Below, one piece after another: positions 15,195 to 24,811 of a stretch of 64,000 nt of DNA. How positions within the stretch are numbered: position 1 is the first letter of the stretch; the number at the start of each line of letters is the position of its first letter. The position numbers and the translations under genes are program-made. This stretch comes from Bacteroidota bacterium (GTDB lineage Bacteria > Bacteroidota > Bacteroidia > B-17B0 > Aurantibacillaceae): the NCBI GenBank assembly GCA_020162035.1, contig JAIUNM010000012.1, positions 41,356 to 105,355 of the forward strand, written 5' to 3'. The notes beneath the pieces were generated by a model that saw only the letters and a list, made by a program, of their open reading frames with translations, did not search any database and was not told the DNA's origin.

Positions 15195-17994
15195 ATTTTT
15201 TTTCGGGATTTAACACAAATTGTTTGTATTCATTATCGTTAAAATAACGTTTTGCATAATTTTTAAAATCTTCACTTTTTAACGAATTTATCCAAGCTGT
15301 ATATTCATTAATTTCTTTAATAGGCTCTGCTTGCCTATCGCTATGAATTATTAAATCTAACCAAAATTGATTTGTTTTAATTGCTGTTTCTCTTTCTTTA
15401 ATAAATGTTTCTTTTATTTTTCCTAAATTTAAATCACTACATCCATTTAATTTTACTTTATTTATTTCTTCTTTAACTGCATCAATTAACTTGTTTGTAT
15501 TATCTGGTGCGCACGAAAAGCTACATGTGTATTTATATTTTCCTTTAGGAAAAGGTTCTGTTTGCGACCAAATTCCAACACCATAAACGCCACCTTTATC
15601 TTCGCGCAAGTTTTCTCTAAGTGTAATATTTAATAAGTTTCCTAAAGCTCTCATTTCAAAACGATTTTTACGGTTATATTCAAATTCGCCTGTCCACATT
15701 AATTGCACTGTACTTCTTGGATTATTTCCTTTTTCAACAATTTTATTTAGTTTACCTTTTGGCGCAACAATTGAATTTGCAGTATATTTTTCATGTTTCA
15801 TTTCATTTGAAATACCTCCAATATAAGATTCAATTAATGGTTTTATACTATCTAAATTAAATGAACCAACAAAAACAAACGTAAAATCAGATGGGTCTTT
15901 AAATCGTTCTTTAAAAATTTGATGCGTTTTTAGCATATCAATTTTATTAAGTTCATTTTCGTTAATAGATTTACCTCTAATATTATAACCACTCATAATA
16001 TATTTAATAGAATCATGAAATACAGAGTTAGGATCATTGCTCATATTTTGAATTAATCCTTTTCTTGAACTTATAAAACTTAAAAAACCTGCGCTGTCTT
16101 TTTTAGGCATAGTAAAACCTGCATAAACAAGTTCTAATAAAGTAACAAAATCTTTTTTATTACTATTACCTGATACTTGTTCGGCATTATCAGCAACTTC
16201 AAAGTAAACATTAGCAGTTTTGCCATCTAAATATTTTTCAAGCGCAGTTGCATCAAATTTTCCAAAACCCATAGCACTTTGTATTAAATTACTATAATCA
16301 GCATCATAAAATTCTTTATCTTGGTATAAGTTGCTCCCGCCCCAACTATGCGCTACCATTAATATTTCATCATCTTTAAAATTAGTTGGTTTTAATAAAA
16401 TGCGCACACCATTTCCTAAAATCCATTCTGTTACACCTTCATCTAAACTCGTTGTTTTAGTAACTTTTTGTCCACGTGGTTTTTTAGTAACTAATGCTTC
16501 TGATATTACTTTATCCTCATAAGCTTTAATATCTTTGTTTTGCTCTGCTTTGTTAAACACATCTATTACTTCTTTTTCTGTTAGTATTTTATTTCCATCT
16601 TTGTCAGCCAGCATTAATACTGCAATAGCATTTTCTCCATTGTTATTAATCCATTTTTTTGCTAAAGCATTAATTTCTTCAAGTGTGATTGTAGGCAAAA
16701 GTTCTTTAGTTAAATTATAATCAGCTTCTACGCCAGGACAAGCGTCGCCTTTTAAAAAATTTTGAACCAATTCATTTACTATTTCTTTTGATTCAGTATT
16801 GTTTTTTTCGTTAAAAGCATTTTGTGCGTCGTTTAGTATTTGTTTTTTCTTTCTTTCAAATTCTGTTTGTGTAAAACCAAATCTTTTTACTCTTTCGTTT
16901 TCAGTTACCACTGCGGTTATTGCATCTTCTGCCTTACCATTAGGAAACATTGCAAATGCAGAATACGCGCCTTTATTTCTAATAAATTCATTAAAACCTG
17001 CTCCAGCAAATAAAAATGGAGCGTTTGGTTTTTTTGACAATTCAGATAAGCGAGCGCTTAACATACCATTGTATAAAGATTGTTTAATGCTTTCTCTATG
17101 GTCATTTACCGTTAAATACTCCGAAACCGGATGTAAATACATTAATTGTAAAATGTTGTATGGAGATTCTTTATCGCTTGCAACAACTGCTCTAAACCCT
17201 TTTTGATCGGGTATTTGCCATTTTGTTAATGGTTTTGGGTTTTTAGATTTTGGAATTTTAGAAAATTGATCTTTTATTAATTTTTCTGTAGCATCAACGT
17301 CAACATCGCCAACAACTATTATGGCTTGCAAATCGGGTCTATACCAATCTTTATAATAATCTTTTAAATAATGTTGTTTACATGTTTTTAAAACTTCGGG
17401 CTTACCTATAGGTAATCTATTGGCATATCTAGAATCTTTAAACATTGCTGGAAAAGTTGTTCGCATCATGCGCTCAAACGCTCCTTGCCCTAATCGCCAT
17501 TCTTCTAAAACAACGCCTCTTTCTTTTTCTATTTCTAAACTATCAAAACTTAAATTAGCAGCCCAATCTTCTAAAATTAAAAACGCTTTATTAAAAATAT
17601 CTTTTTTATCAGTTGGTATTTGTAGCATATAAACTGTTTCATCAAAACTAGTATATGCGTTTAAATCCGGACCAAATTTTGTTCCTATTCCTTCTAAATA
17701 ATTTACTAAATCATTTTTTTTGAAATTTTTACTCCCATTAAACGCCATGTGTTCAACAAAATGAGCTAATCCTTGTTGTTCATCGGTTTCGTTAGTTGCA
17801 CCAGAATTAACAGCTAAACGCAGCTCTGCTCTATTTTCTGGTTGTTCATTTTTCTTTATATAATAACGCATTCCGTTTTGCAAAGTGCCTGTTTTAACAC
17901 TTGGGTCTAATACTAACAGTTTTGTATTATCTGTTTTTTGAGCATAAACTACATTGCCTAAAATACAAGCAATAAAGAAATATTTTTTTAACAT
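15193..17994 (-). CDS. Secreted M16-family zinc metallopeptidase (insulinase/PqqL type)
   Basis: 933 residues with a signal peptide (MLKKYFFIACILGNVVYAQ). The inverted zinc motif is HFVEH at 78-82, with the third ligand in the downstream segment EKERGVVLEE. Four M16 modules fit the length: an active N-terminal half and an inactive C-terminal half, as in PqqL and other single-chain periplasmic M16 proteases. It would degrade or process peptides in the periplasm or at the surface. It is monocistronic: a TACCTTTA element lies about 45 nt before the ATG and the left neighbour converges on it. Confidence 0.93.
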   Translation of the reverse strand: MLKKYFFIACILGNVVYAQKTDNTKLLVLDPSVKTGTLQNGMRYYIKKNEQPENRAELRLAVNSGATNETDEQQGLAHFVEHMAFNGSKNFKKNDLVNYLEGIGTKFGPDLNAYTSFDETVYMLQIPTDKKDIFNKAFLILEDWAANLSFDSLEIEKERGVVLEEWRLGQGAFERMMRTTFPAMFKDSRYANRLPIGKPEVLKTCKQHYLKDYYKDWYRPDLQAIIVVGDVDVDATEKLIKDQFSKIPKSKNPKPLTKWQIPDQKGFRAVVASDKESPYNILQLMYLHPVSEYLTVNDHRESIKQSLYNGMLSARLSELSKKPNAPFLFAGAGFNEFIRNKGAYSAFAMFPNGKAEDAITAVVTENERVKRFGFTQTEFERKKKQILNDAQNAFNEKNNTESKEIVNELVQNFLKGDACPGVEADYNLTKELLPTITLEEINALAKKWINNNGENAIAVLMLADKDGNKILTEKEVIDVFNKAEQNKDIKAYEDKVISEALVTKKPRGQKVTKTTSLDEGVTEWILGNGVRILLKPTNFKDDEILMVAHSWGGSNLYQDKEFYDADYSNLIQSAMGFGKFDATALEKYLDGKTANVYFEVADNAEQVSGNSNKKDFVTLLELVYAGFTMPKKDSAGFLSFISSRKGLIQNMSNDPNSVFHDSIKYIMSGYNIRGKSINENELNKIDMLKTHQIFKERFKDPSDFTFVFVGSFNLDSIKPLIESYIGGISNEMKHEKYTANSIVAPKGKLNKIVEKGNNPRSTVQLMWTGEFEYNRKNRFEMRALGNLLNITLRENLREDKGGVYGVGIWSQTEPFPKGKYKYTCSFSCAPDNTNKLIDAVKEEINKVKLNGCSDLNLGKIKETFIKERETAIKTNQFWLDLIIHSDRQAEPIKEINEYTAWINSLKSEDFKNYAKRYFNDNEYKQFVLNPEKK

Positions 17995-18077
17995 AAAATT
18001 AATTTTAGTAAGATTAAAAAATTTATTTATAATATATATAAAGGTAAATTTAATTATTAAATATTAATGTAAGCAAT

Positions 18078-18085
18078 TATCTTTG
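18078..18085 (+). promoter_or_regulatory. -7 element TATCTTTG directly before uvrC
   Basis: A perfect TAnnTTTG octamer whose last G is 5 nt from the uvrC ATG at 18091, predicting a leaderless or nearly leaderless mRNA. Confidence 0.6.
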
Positions 18086-18090
18086 TGTAA

Positions 18091-19896
18091 ATGATTGAAT
18101 TTTATTCAGAGTTTATTCAAAGTATTTTAAAAACATTGCCTGATACTCCAGGAGTTTACCAGTATTTTGACTCTGAAAATAATTTATTGTATGTAGGAAA
18201 AGCTAAAAACTTAAAAAAACGGGTAACTAGTTATTTTACTAAAGAACACGATAATGGTAGGTTACGTTTAATGGTTAAAAAAATATCAAACATTAAAACC
18301 ATTAAAGTAAATACCGAACTAGATGCATTATTATTAGAAAATAATTTAATTAAAAGCTTAAAACCAAAGTACAATATAAATTTAAGAGATGATAAAACTT
18401 ACCCTTGGATAATAATTAAAAACGAACCATTTAGTAGAGTTTTTTATACAAGACAAAAAAGAAACGATTTAAATGAGTATTACGGGCCTTACGCAAATGT
18501 AAAAGTAATGCATAATGTGCTTGATGTTATAAGGCATAATTATAAATTAAGAACATGTAATTTAGATTTAAGTGAAAGTAAAATAAAAAAAAATAATTAC
18601 CGACCATGTTTAGAGTTCCATATTGGTAAATGCCTAGCCCCTTGTGTTGGTAAGCAATCTTTAAGTGAGTATAATTCTCAACTTTTTGAAGTGAGGAAAA
18701 TAATTAAAGGAGATGTTGCATTAACTATAAAAGAGTTAAAAAATAAAATGCAAATTGCTGCAGATAATTTAGAATTTGAAATTGCTGAAGAGTATAAAAA
18801 TAAAATAAATGCTTTAGATAATTTTCAAGCAAAATCTACAATAGTTCATCCGAGCATTAATAATACAGATGTTTTAAATATAATTAGCGATGAAAAAACG
18901 GGATATGTTACGTATTTTAAAATAATTAATGGAACAATTGTAAACTCACAAACCATTGAATTAAGGAAAAGACTTGACGAAACTAATGAAGAATTATTAC
19001 TTTTTGCAATTATTGAATTTAGAAATAGATTTAATAGCACATCTAAAGAAATTATTTTGCCTTTTGAACTTGAAACTAAATTAGAAAACATTAATTATTA
19101 TGTGCCTAAAATTGGCGATAAAAAACATTTATTAGATTTATGTTATAAAAATGCTTTGCTATACAAACAAGAAAAGGAAGCTCAACAAGCGATATTAGAT
19201 CCTGAAAAAAACACTGAGCGAATAATGAATTTGATGATGAAGGATTTACGCCTTAATGAACAACCAAGAAGAATTGAAGGATTTGATAACAGCAACATTC
19301 AAGGCAATTACGCTGTAAGCGCTATGCCTGTTTTTATTAATGGTAAACCAGACAAAAAAGAGTACCGTCATTTTAACATTAAAACTGTTGAGGGACCAAA
19401 TGATTTTGCTTCGATGGAAGAAGTAATTTTTAGAAGATATAGTAGAGTTATTGATGAAGGTTTACCCATGCCTCAACTAATTGTAATTGATGGAGGTAAA
19501 GGACAATTAAGCGCAGCTTATGAAAGTTTAAAAAAACTAAATTTAATTGGCAAAGTTGCAATAATTGGAATAGCTAAACGTTTAGAAGAAATATTTTTTC
19601 CGGGTGATCCAATTCCGCTTTATTTAGATAAACGTAGCGAAACATTAAAAGTAATTCAACACATTAGAGATGAAGCTCACCGTTTTGGTATTACACATCA
19701 CAGAAATAAACGTAGTAGAGAAACATTTAAAACAGAACTCAATTTAATTAAAGGGATAAGTGATAAAACGGCTGAAAAACTATTGCAACTATTTAAAAGT
19801 GTTAATGGTGTTAAAAATGCAAGTAAAGCAGAGTTAATTAATGCAATTGGCAAATCTAAATCCGAATTAGTAGCTAATTATTTTAATAACCTTTAA
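18091..19896 (+). CDS. uvrC: UvrABC system protein C (excinuclease subunit)
   Basis: 601 residues, the usual UvrC length. The GIY-YIG nuclease domain is at the N-terminus (GVYQYFDSEN..LLYVGKAKNL, residues 21-41). A UvrB-binding helical pair lies near 205-240. The RNase H-like second nuclease domain includes RIEGFDNSNIQG and VIDGGKGQLSA. A helix-hairpin-helix pair ends the protein (IKGISDKTAEKLLQ). It makes the dual incisions in nucleotide excision repair after UvrA/UvrB damage recognition. It stands alone, with a -7 element 5 nt before the ATG. Confidence 0.97.
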   Translation: MIEFYSEFIQSILKTLPDTPGVYQYFDSENNLLYVGKAKNLKKRVTSYFTKEHDNGRLRLMVKKISNIKTIKVNTELDALLLENNLIKSLKPKYNINLRDDKTYPWIIIKNEPFSRVFYTRQKRNDLNEYYGPYANVKVMHNVLDVIRHNYKLRTCNLDLSESKIKKNNYRPCLEFHIGKCLAPCVGKQSLSEYNSQLFEVRKIIKGDVALTIKELKNKMQIAADNLEFEIAEEYKNKINALDNFQAKSTIVHPSINNTDVLNIISDEKTGYVTYFKIINGTIVNSQTIELRKRLDETNEELLLFAIIEFRNRFNSTSKEIILPFELETKLENINYYVPKIGDKKHLLDLCYKNALLYKQEKEAQQAILDPEKNTERIMNLMMKDLRLNEQPRRIEGFDNSNIQGNYAVSAMPVFINGKPDKKEYRHFNIKTVEGPNDFASMEEVIFRRYSRVIDEGLPMPQLIVIDGGKGQLSAAYESLKKLNLIGKVAIIGIAKRLEEIFFPGDPIPLYLDKRSETLKVIQHIRDEAHRFGITHHRNKRSRETFKTELNLIKGISDKTAEKLLQLFKSVNGVKNASKAELINAIGKSKSELVANYFNNL

Positions 19897-19956
19897 TTCT
19901 AAATGGATTAAGTTGTTAATTTAATTACTTTGTTTATTTTATATATTAGGATTGCT

Positions 19957-19964
19957 TATTTTTG
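19957..19964 (+). promoter_or_regulatory. -7 element TATTTTTG before the GH18-CUB gene
   Basis: TATTTTTG ends 6 nt before the ATG at 19971, the spacing seen at other genes here. It overlaps the TTG at 19962, which opens the longest frame, and so argues for the later ATG. Confidence 0.5.
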
Positions 19965-19970
19965 AATATG

Positions 19971-21755
19971 ATGAATTTAAAATTCAAATATTTAATTTTT
20001 CTAAATTTATTTTGTTTAGTTAGTTATTCTCAACAAAATAATTTTAAGTCTATTCTGCAAGAACAACACGAATATTACAATAAATATCAAAATTTCAATG
20101 AACAACAATTTGATTCATTAAATCAACTAAATAATAGTTTTAATAAAACAGCATCTGTAAATCAATCAACATGCACATTAAATAAAAAAGTGTTAGGCTG
20201 GCATCCCTATTGGAATGGTACAACCTACACAAATTACCAATGGAATTTATTAAGTGATTTGGTTTATTTTAATTACGAAGTTAGTCCAACTACAGGAAAC
20301 AACACAAACAGTTCCTTTGCGTGGAGCACCGCAAGCGTTGTTACAGTTGCTAAGGCTAATGGTACAAAAGTTCACATTTGCGCAACATTATTTTCTGGGC
20401 ATAGTACTTTCTGGGCAAGTTCAACAGCTCAAACAACTTTTATAAATAATATTGTAAGTTTATTAAACACACGACAAGGGCATGGTGTAAATATAGATTT
20501 TGAAGGAATGGGAAGTAGTGATAACGCTCCATTTGTTACATTTATTACCAATTTAAATAATGCTTTAAATGCTGCAAATCCTAGTTACGAATTATCAATA
20601 TGTTTATATGCGGTTGATTGGAGTAACACGTTTAACATGCCCGCTTTAAGCGCACAAGTAAATTATTTTACAATTATGGGTTACGATTATTATTATGGTG
20701 GCAGCGCACAAGCAGGACCAACTGCACCTTTATACAATTACCAAACTAGTTATAATTATACTTTAGGAAAATCAATTACCTATTATATTAAACAAGGTGC
20801 ACCAGCAAATAAATTACTAATGGGTTTACCGTATTATGGAAGAGAGTGGGAGGTAACTCAAAATTCTACATTACCTGCTGCAACTACAGGCTCATTTAAT
20901 GCCAGCAGAACATTATTAGCAATTAGTACTGGAAGTAATTATACTACAGCTAATAAATATTGGGAAGGAAATTGTTATAGCCCATATTATAAATTTACAA
21001 CCGGTGGTAGTTTAAGACAATGTTGGGTTGATGATGTTTATAGTATGGATAGAAAACTTAAAATGGTAAACCAACGCGAGTTGGGTGGAATTGCAATATG
21101 GGCATTAGGTTATGATAATGGATTAACCTCGTATTGGAATTTAATAAAAGATAATTTTAGCAATTGCGAATTAATTACTTGCAACGATAGTATTTTTGAT
21201 ATGGGTGGCCCTGCCAGAAATTATTACGATAATGAAAAATATAAATACATGTTAACTGTGCCTACTGGGAGTTTAGCACAATTACAATTTAAAAGTTTTG
21301 GTACAGAGTTAAATTACGATTCGTTATGGTTATATAACGGTGCAAGCACATCAACAACTGCATTAATTGGCGTTTACACCGGAACGGTTTCGCCCGGCAT
21401 TAAAGTATCCACATCAAATAGTATAACTGTTCGGTTTAAAAGTGATGGAGCAACTAACTCATTTGGATTTAAAGCTATTAAGAGTTGTGTTACACCTACA
21501 ATAGCAACTAACATTAAAGAAAGTTATGAAATAAATAGTACAGTTTATCCTAACCCAACTTCAAATAAAATTGTTGTAAAAAATGGTTATATTGTTTCTG
21601 TTAAAGATATTACCGGAAAATTAATTTATCTAAACAAACAAAACGAAAACAAAATTAGTTTTGATTTTACTGGACTTAATTTTGGCATGTATATTATTGA
21701 GATATTTACAACAAAAAATAATATAGAAGTAAAAAAAGTATTTTACTCAAATTAA
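19971..21755 (+). CDS. Secreted GH18 family glycosidase with CUB and T9SS sorting domains
   Basis: 594 residues from the ATG at 19971; 19968 and 19962 are alternatives. A signal peptide (MNLKFKYLIFLNLFCLVSYSQ) is followed by a GH18 barrel at about 70-395, with GWHPYWNG, the acid/base motif HGVNIDFEG (Glu178) and IMGYDYY, GLPYYGREW. A CUB-like beta domain follows (CNDSIFDMGG...YDSLWLYNG), then a type-A sorting domain from VYPNPTSNK to the end. The first Asp of the usual DGxDxDxE box is His, while Asp176 and Glu178 remain, so hydrolysis is plausible but not certain. It is probably exported by T9SS and cleaves chitin, peptidoglycan or another GlcNAc polymer. Confidence 0.88.
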   Translation: MNLKFKYLIFLNLFCLVSYSQQNNFKSILQEQHEYYNKYQNFNEQQFDSLNQLNNSFNKTASVNQSTCTLNKKVLGWHPYWNGTTYTNYQWNLLSDLVYFNYEVSPTTGNNTNSSFAWSTASVVTVAKANGTKVHICATLFSGHSTFWASSTAQTTFINNIVSLLNTRQGHGVNIDFEGMGSSDNAPFVTFITNLNNALNAANPSYELSICLYAVDWSNTFNMPALSAQVNYFTIMGYDYYYGGSAQAGPTAPLYNYQTSYNYTLGKSITYYIKQGAPANKLLMGLPYYGREWEVTQNSTLPAATTGSFNASRTLLAISTGSNYTTANKYWEGNCYSPYYKFTTGGSLRQCWVDDVYSMDRKLKMVNQRELGGIAIWALGYDNGLTSYWNLIKDNFSNCELITCNDSIFDMGGPARNYYDNEKYKYMLTVPTGSLAQLQFKSFGTELNYDSLWLYNGASTSTTALIGVYTGTVSPGIKVSTSNSITVRFKSDGATNSFGFKAIKSCVTPTIATNIKESYEINSTVYPNPTSNKIVVKNGYIVSVKDITGKLIYLNKQNENKISFDFTGLNFGMYIIEIFTTKNNIEVKKVFYSN

Positions 21756-21759
21756 TGTG

Positions 21760-23133
21760 TTAGAAATATTTATCCAACAAATAAATTAAAGCGCCAATTG
21801 CAGCTGAGCTTAACTCTAATTCTCTTTTATTAATTTTATCAAAAGTATCTTCTTTTGAGTGATGTATATCAAAATACCTTTGCGAATCGGGTTCAAAGCC
21901 AATACAAGGTACGTTAAGTTTTTCTAAGGCAATTAAATCTGCTCCTCCACCTTCTTTTTTAAATCTATTTGCAAAATAAGGTGCAAGTAGTTTTTCCCAT
22001 AAAATAACTTTGTTAAATAATCCGTTTAAAGTATCAACATTAAATCCTCTAGGTGTATACCCTCCAGCATCTGTTTCTAAAGCAGCAATATGTTTTTCGT
22101 TATTTTGTTTTGCAAATTTTGCATACGCTTCGCCGCCTCTTAATCCATTTTCTTCATTCATAAAAGCAACTACTCTAATGTTATTTTTTGGTTTAAGAGT
22201 TAGTTTTTTATACATGTTTAAAAGTTCAATACATTGCACAATTCCTGCTCCATCATCGTGTGCGCCTTCGCCAAGATCCCACGAATCTAAATGTCCGCCA
22301 GCAATAATATATGAATTATTTTTTGCCTCACCATTAATTTGACCAATTACATTGTAAGATAAAACTTCAGGTAAATTTTCACAATAAGTTTTTAATTCTA
22401 TAACTGAATTTGGATTATTTTTTAGTGAATTATTTAATTCATCTGCAGCTTTGTAACTTAATGCTACAATTGGAATTTTAATTTTTGAAATAGTTGTATC
22501 ATAAACCATATTACCAGTATGGGGTGCATCATCAGTTGCGCTTGTAACACTTCTAACTAATGCACCAATTGCACCGTATTTAGCCGCATAACTAGCACCT
22601 TTTACTCTGTATTTTACAGCTTCGCTATAAGCAGCTCCTGTATTAATATGAGTTTGATTAAAAAACACATTATAAAAAACAATTTTACCTTTTATGTTTT
22701 CAGTACCAATCTTTTCAAGTTCATCAAAACTTTTTACTTCAATAACTTTTGCTTTAATCCCATTTAAACCAGTTCCAACTGAGCTACCTAAAGCACAGCA
22801 AGATAATTTATTTTTTGTTTTTCCTGAATTTAGATAACACTCCTCTGCTTTGCCTCTAACCCAATGAGGCACCATGCATGGTTGTAAAATTACAGTATCT
22901 GCCCCAGCTTTATACATTGCTTTTTTACACCAATCAACTGCATTAGCAGCCCCTTTACTTCCGCTTAATCTATGTCCAATAGTTTTACATAAGAAATTTA
23001 AATTTTCATAACATTTACTTTCTGTTAAATAAAAATCATATATTTTTCTTAGTTGTGTAGAATCAATATTTTGAGAATAAAAATGATTTGAAAATATAAA
23101 AGGAATGAATATTAAAATAAATTTATTTATCAT
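21760..23133 (-). CDS. Secreted M28-family zinc aminopeptidase
   Basis: 457 residues from the ATG at 23133, which overlaps the TGA of the DUF721 gene (ATGA). A longer frame to 23169 lies inside that gene and was rejected because the signal peptide begins here (MINKFILIFIPFIFSNHFYS). M28 zinc motifs are GGHLDSWDLGEGAHDDGAG, FMNEENGLRGG, LETDAGG and a C-terminal HHSKEDTFD. A PA-like insertion precedes the catalytic domain. It removes N-terminal residues from peptides outside the cytoplasm. It is the last gene of purE-DUF721-M28, an arrangement of convenience rather than a pathway. Confidence 0.92.
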   Translation of the reverse strand: MINKFILIFIPFIFSNHFYSQNIDSTQLRKIYDFYLTESKCYENLNFLCKTIGHRLSGSKGAANAVDWCKKAMYKAGADTVILQPCMVPHWVRGKAEECYLNSGKTKNKLSCCALGSSVGTGLNGIKAKVIEVKSFDELEKIGTENIKGKIVFYNVFFNQTHINTGAAYSEAVKYRVKGASYAAKYGAIGALVRSVTSATDDAPHTGNMVYDTTISKIKIPIVALSYKAADELNNSLKNNPNSVIELKTYCENLPEVLSYNVIGQINGEAKNNSYIIAGGHLDSWDLGEGAHDDGAGIVQCIELLNMYKKLTLKPKNNIRVVAFMNEENGLRGGEAYAKFAKQNNEKHIAALETDAGGYTPRGFNVDTLNGLFNKVILWEKLLAPYFANRFKKEGGGADLIALEKLNVPCIGFEPDSQRYFDIHHSKEDTFDKINKRELELSSAAIGALIYLLDKYF

Positions 23134-23423
23134 TGAATTACGATTTGATCTATTAAGCGACAAGAGCAATATTTATTTATTTTATTTACAACATTTTCTT
23201 TTTGAAAAGACAATTCTGATTTAATTACTTCTGAATTTAATGTAATAAATAATGTTTTGTTGTTAAAGTATAAATTAGTTGTATGGTTTGCTATTACCGA
23301 GCCTACAATTTCATTCCACGCGTTTTTAATAGAATGCCTGGCAATTTTAACATCTAAATTTTCTTGTTTTAAAAATTGTTGAATGGCATCGCCTAATTTT
23401 ATGAGATTAGTGTTTTTTGCCAT
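23130..23423 (-). CDS. DUF721 (DciA-like) protein
   Basis: 97 residues with the DUF721 pattern: an N-terminal helix pair (LIKLGDAIQQFLKQENL), then IKNAWNEIVGSVIANHT, TLFITLNSEVIKSELSFQKENVVNKIN. In other bacteria DUF721/DciA proteins help load the replicative helicase DnaB; in the Bacteroidota the short KH-like version is often present but little studied. It overlaps purE by one base (TAATG) and the M28 gene by four, so it is translated as part of a three-gene operon. Confidence 0.82.
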   Translation of the reverse strand: MAKNTNLIKLGDAIQQFLKQENLDVKIARHSIKNAWNEIVGSVIANHTTNLYFNNKTLFITLNSEVIKSELSFQKENVVNKINKYCSCRLIDQIVIQ

Positions 23424-23932
23424 TATAAATATTTTTTTGGAGAGCTGCTTCTCATGTCTTCGCTAGCACTTAATACTTTTTCCTTTAATGAATTTTTAAA
23501 AGCAATTAATTTGTTTTGTACATCTTTATTAGTTGACCCTATAATTTGTGCGGCTAAAATTCCAGCATTTTGAGCTGCATTTAAAGCAACAGTAGCAACT
23601 GGCACACCGTTAGGCATTTGTAATATACTTAATAAGCTATCCCAACCATCTATACTATTGCTGCTTTTAACCGGAACACCTATTACGGGTAAAGGGGTTA
23701 AACTTGCAACCATGCCCGGTAAATGTGCTGCTCCACCTGCTCCAGCAATAATTACTTTTAAGCCTTTTAAGTGCGCTTCTTTAGCATAATTAAACATTTT
23801 TTCAGGTGTGCGGTGTGCTGATACGATATCAATTTCAAATTCAATTTCAAATTCTTTTAGTATATCTGCTGCGGCTTGCATAACTGGCAAATCGCTTTTA
23901 CTACCCATTATAATTCCAACAATTGCATTCAT
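23423..23932 (-). CDS. purE: N5-carboxyaminoimidazole ribonucleotide mutase
   Basis: 169 residues, class I PurE length. Motifs are [11 protein letters not shown] at the N-terminus, SAHRTPEKM (catalytic His), [12 protein letters not shown] and GVPVKSS...[22 protein letters not shown]. The enzyme converts N5-CAIR to CAIR in purine synthesis. purK is not adjacent. It heads the minus-strand operon with DUF721 and the M28 peptidase. Confidence 0.97.
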   Translation of the reverse strand: MNAIVGIIMGSKSDLPVMQAAADILKEFEIEFEIDIVSAHRTPEKMFNYAKEAHLKGLKVIIAGAGGAAHLPGMVASLTPLPVIGVPVKSSNSIDGWDSLLSILQMPNGVPVATVALNAAQNAGILAAQIIGSTNKDVQNKLIAFKNSLKEKVLSASEDMRSSSPKKYL

Positions 23933-24024
23933 AATCTTTTAATTTAACATTCTAAGTTAAGGTTAATTTCTGTTTTTATAAAAAATATTTACAATTTAAA
24001 ACGCTAATTTTACAAACTTTAATT

Positions 24025-24032
24025 TAACTTTA
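24025..24032 (+). promoter_or_regulatory. -7-like element TAACTTTA before the alpha/beta hydrolase
   Basis: TAACTTTA differs from TAnnTTTG only in the last base and ends 8 nt before the ATG at 24041. A very short leader is predicted. Confidence 0.4.
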
Positions 24033-24040
24033 TCCGCATT

Positions 24041-24811
24041 ATGGAATTGGCTTATAGAAAGCATGGCGAAGGGCAACCGCTTATTATACTGCACGGCCTA
24101 TTTGGGCAAATGGATAATTGGAATTCTTTAGCAAAACAATTTGCTGATTTAGGTTTTTCGGTTTATACAATTGACCAAAGAAATCATGGATTATCTCCTC
24201 ATAGTGATGATTGGACGTATGAACTAATGGCAAAAGATCTAAATGATTTTATTAAACAACATCATTTAAACAAACCAATTTTATTGGGGCATAGTATGGG
24301 TGGCAAAACAGTTTTGTTTTTTGAAAAAATGTTTCCAAATATTGCTGATAAATTAATTATTGTAGATGTTGCCTCAAAACAATATACCCCTAAACATAAC
24401 GATGTTATTAAAGCTTTAAATGCAGTTGATTTTAATGCTGTTAAAACAAGAAAAGAAGCCGAATTGATACTTAACGAATTTATTACTGATTTTGGCACTA
24501 AACAATTTTTATTAAAAAACATTTATTGGAAAGATTCTACAAATGATAAAATGGATTGGCGTTTTAATTTAAAAACAATAACTTTAAATTATAACAATAT
24601 TAATGTTAATGTACCAGAGTTTATTTCTTCAACCCCAACTTTAATAATAAGAGGCTCAATTTCTGATTATATTAATGATGATGATATTAACGATTTTAAG
24701 GTAAGATTTAATAACATAGAATTTCAAACTGTTTTAAATGCAGGACATTGGGTACATGCCGAAAAACCAATAGATTTTTTTAATGTTGTAAAAAACTTTA
24801 TAACAAATTAA
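24041..24811 (+). CDS. Alpha/beta hydrolase, YbfF-like esterase
   Basis: 256 residues. Oxyanion region ILHGLFGQMDNW, nucleophile Ser85 in LLGHSMGGK, and catalytic His in NAGHWVHAEKP near the C-terminus. The overall pattern (TIDQRNHGLSPHSDDWTYELMA) is that of YbfF/ABHD11-type esterases acting on short acyl esters or thioesters in the cytosol. The gene is monocistronic with a short leader, and its stop overlaps the convergent HAD gene by 14 bases. Confidence 0.9.
   Translation: MELAYRKHGEGQPLIILHGLFGQMDNWNSLAKQFADLGFSVYTIDQRNHGLSPHSDDWTYELMAKDLNDFIKQHHLNKPILLGHSMGGKTVLFFEKMFPNIADKLIIVDVASKQYTPKHNDVIKALNAVDFNAVKTRKEAELILNEFITDFGTKQFLLKNIYWKDSTNDKMDWRFNLKTITLNYNNINVNVPEFISSTPTLIIRGSISDYINDDDINDFKVRFNNIEFQTVLNAGHWVHAEKPIDFFNVVKNFITN

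Noticed and set aside
16331..17632. Plus-strand frames of 61-135 codons opposite the M16 peptidase
   Set aside because: Antisense shadows of a well-conserved gene; no signal for transcription or homology.
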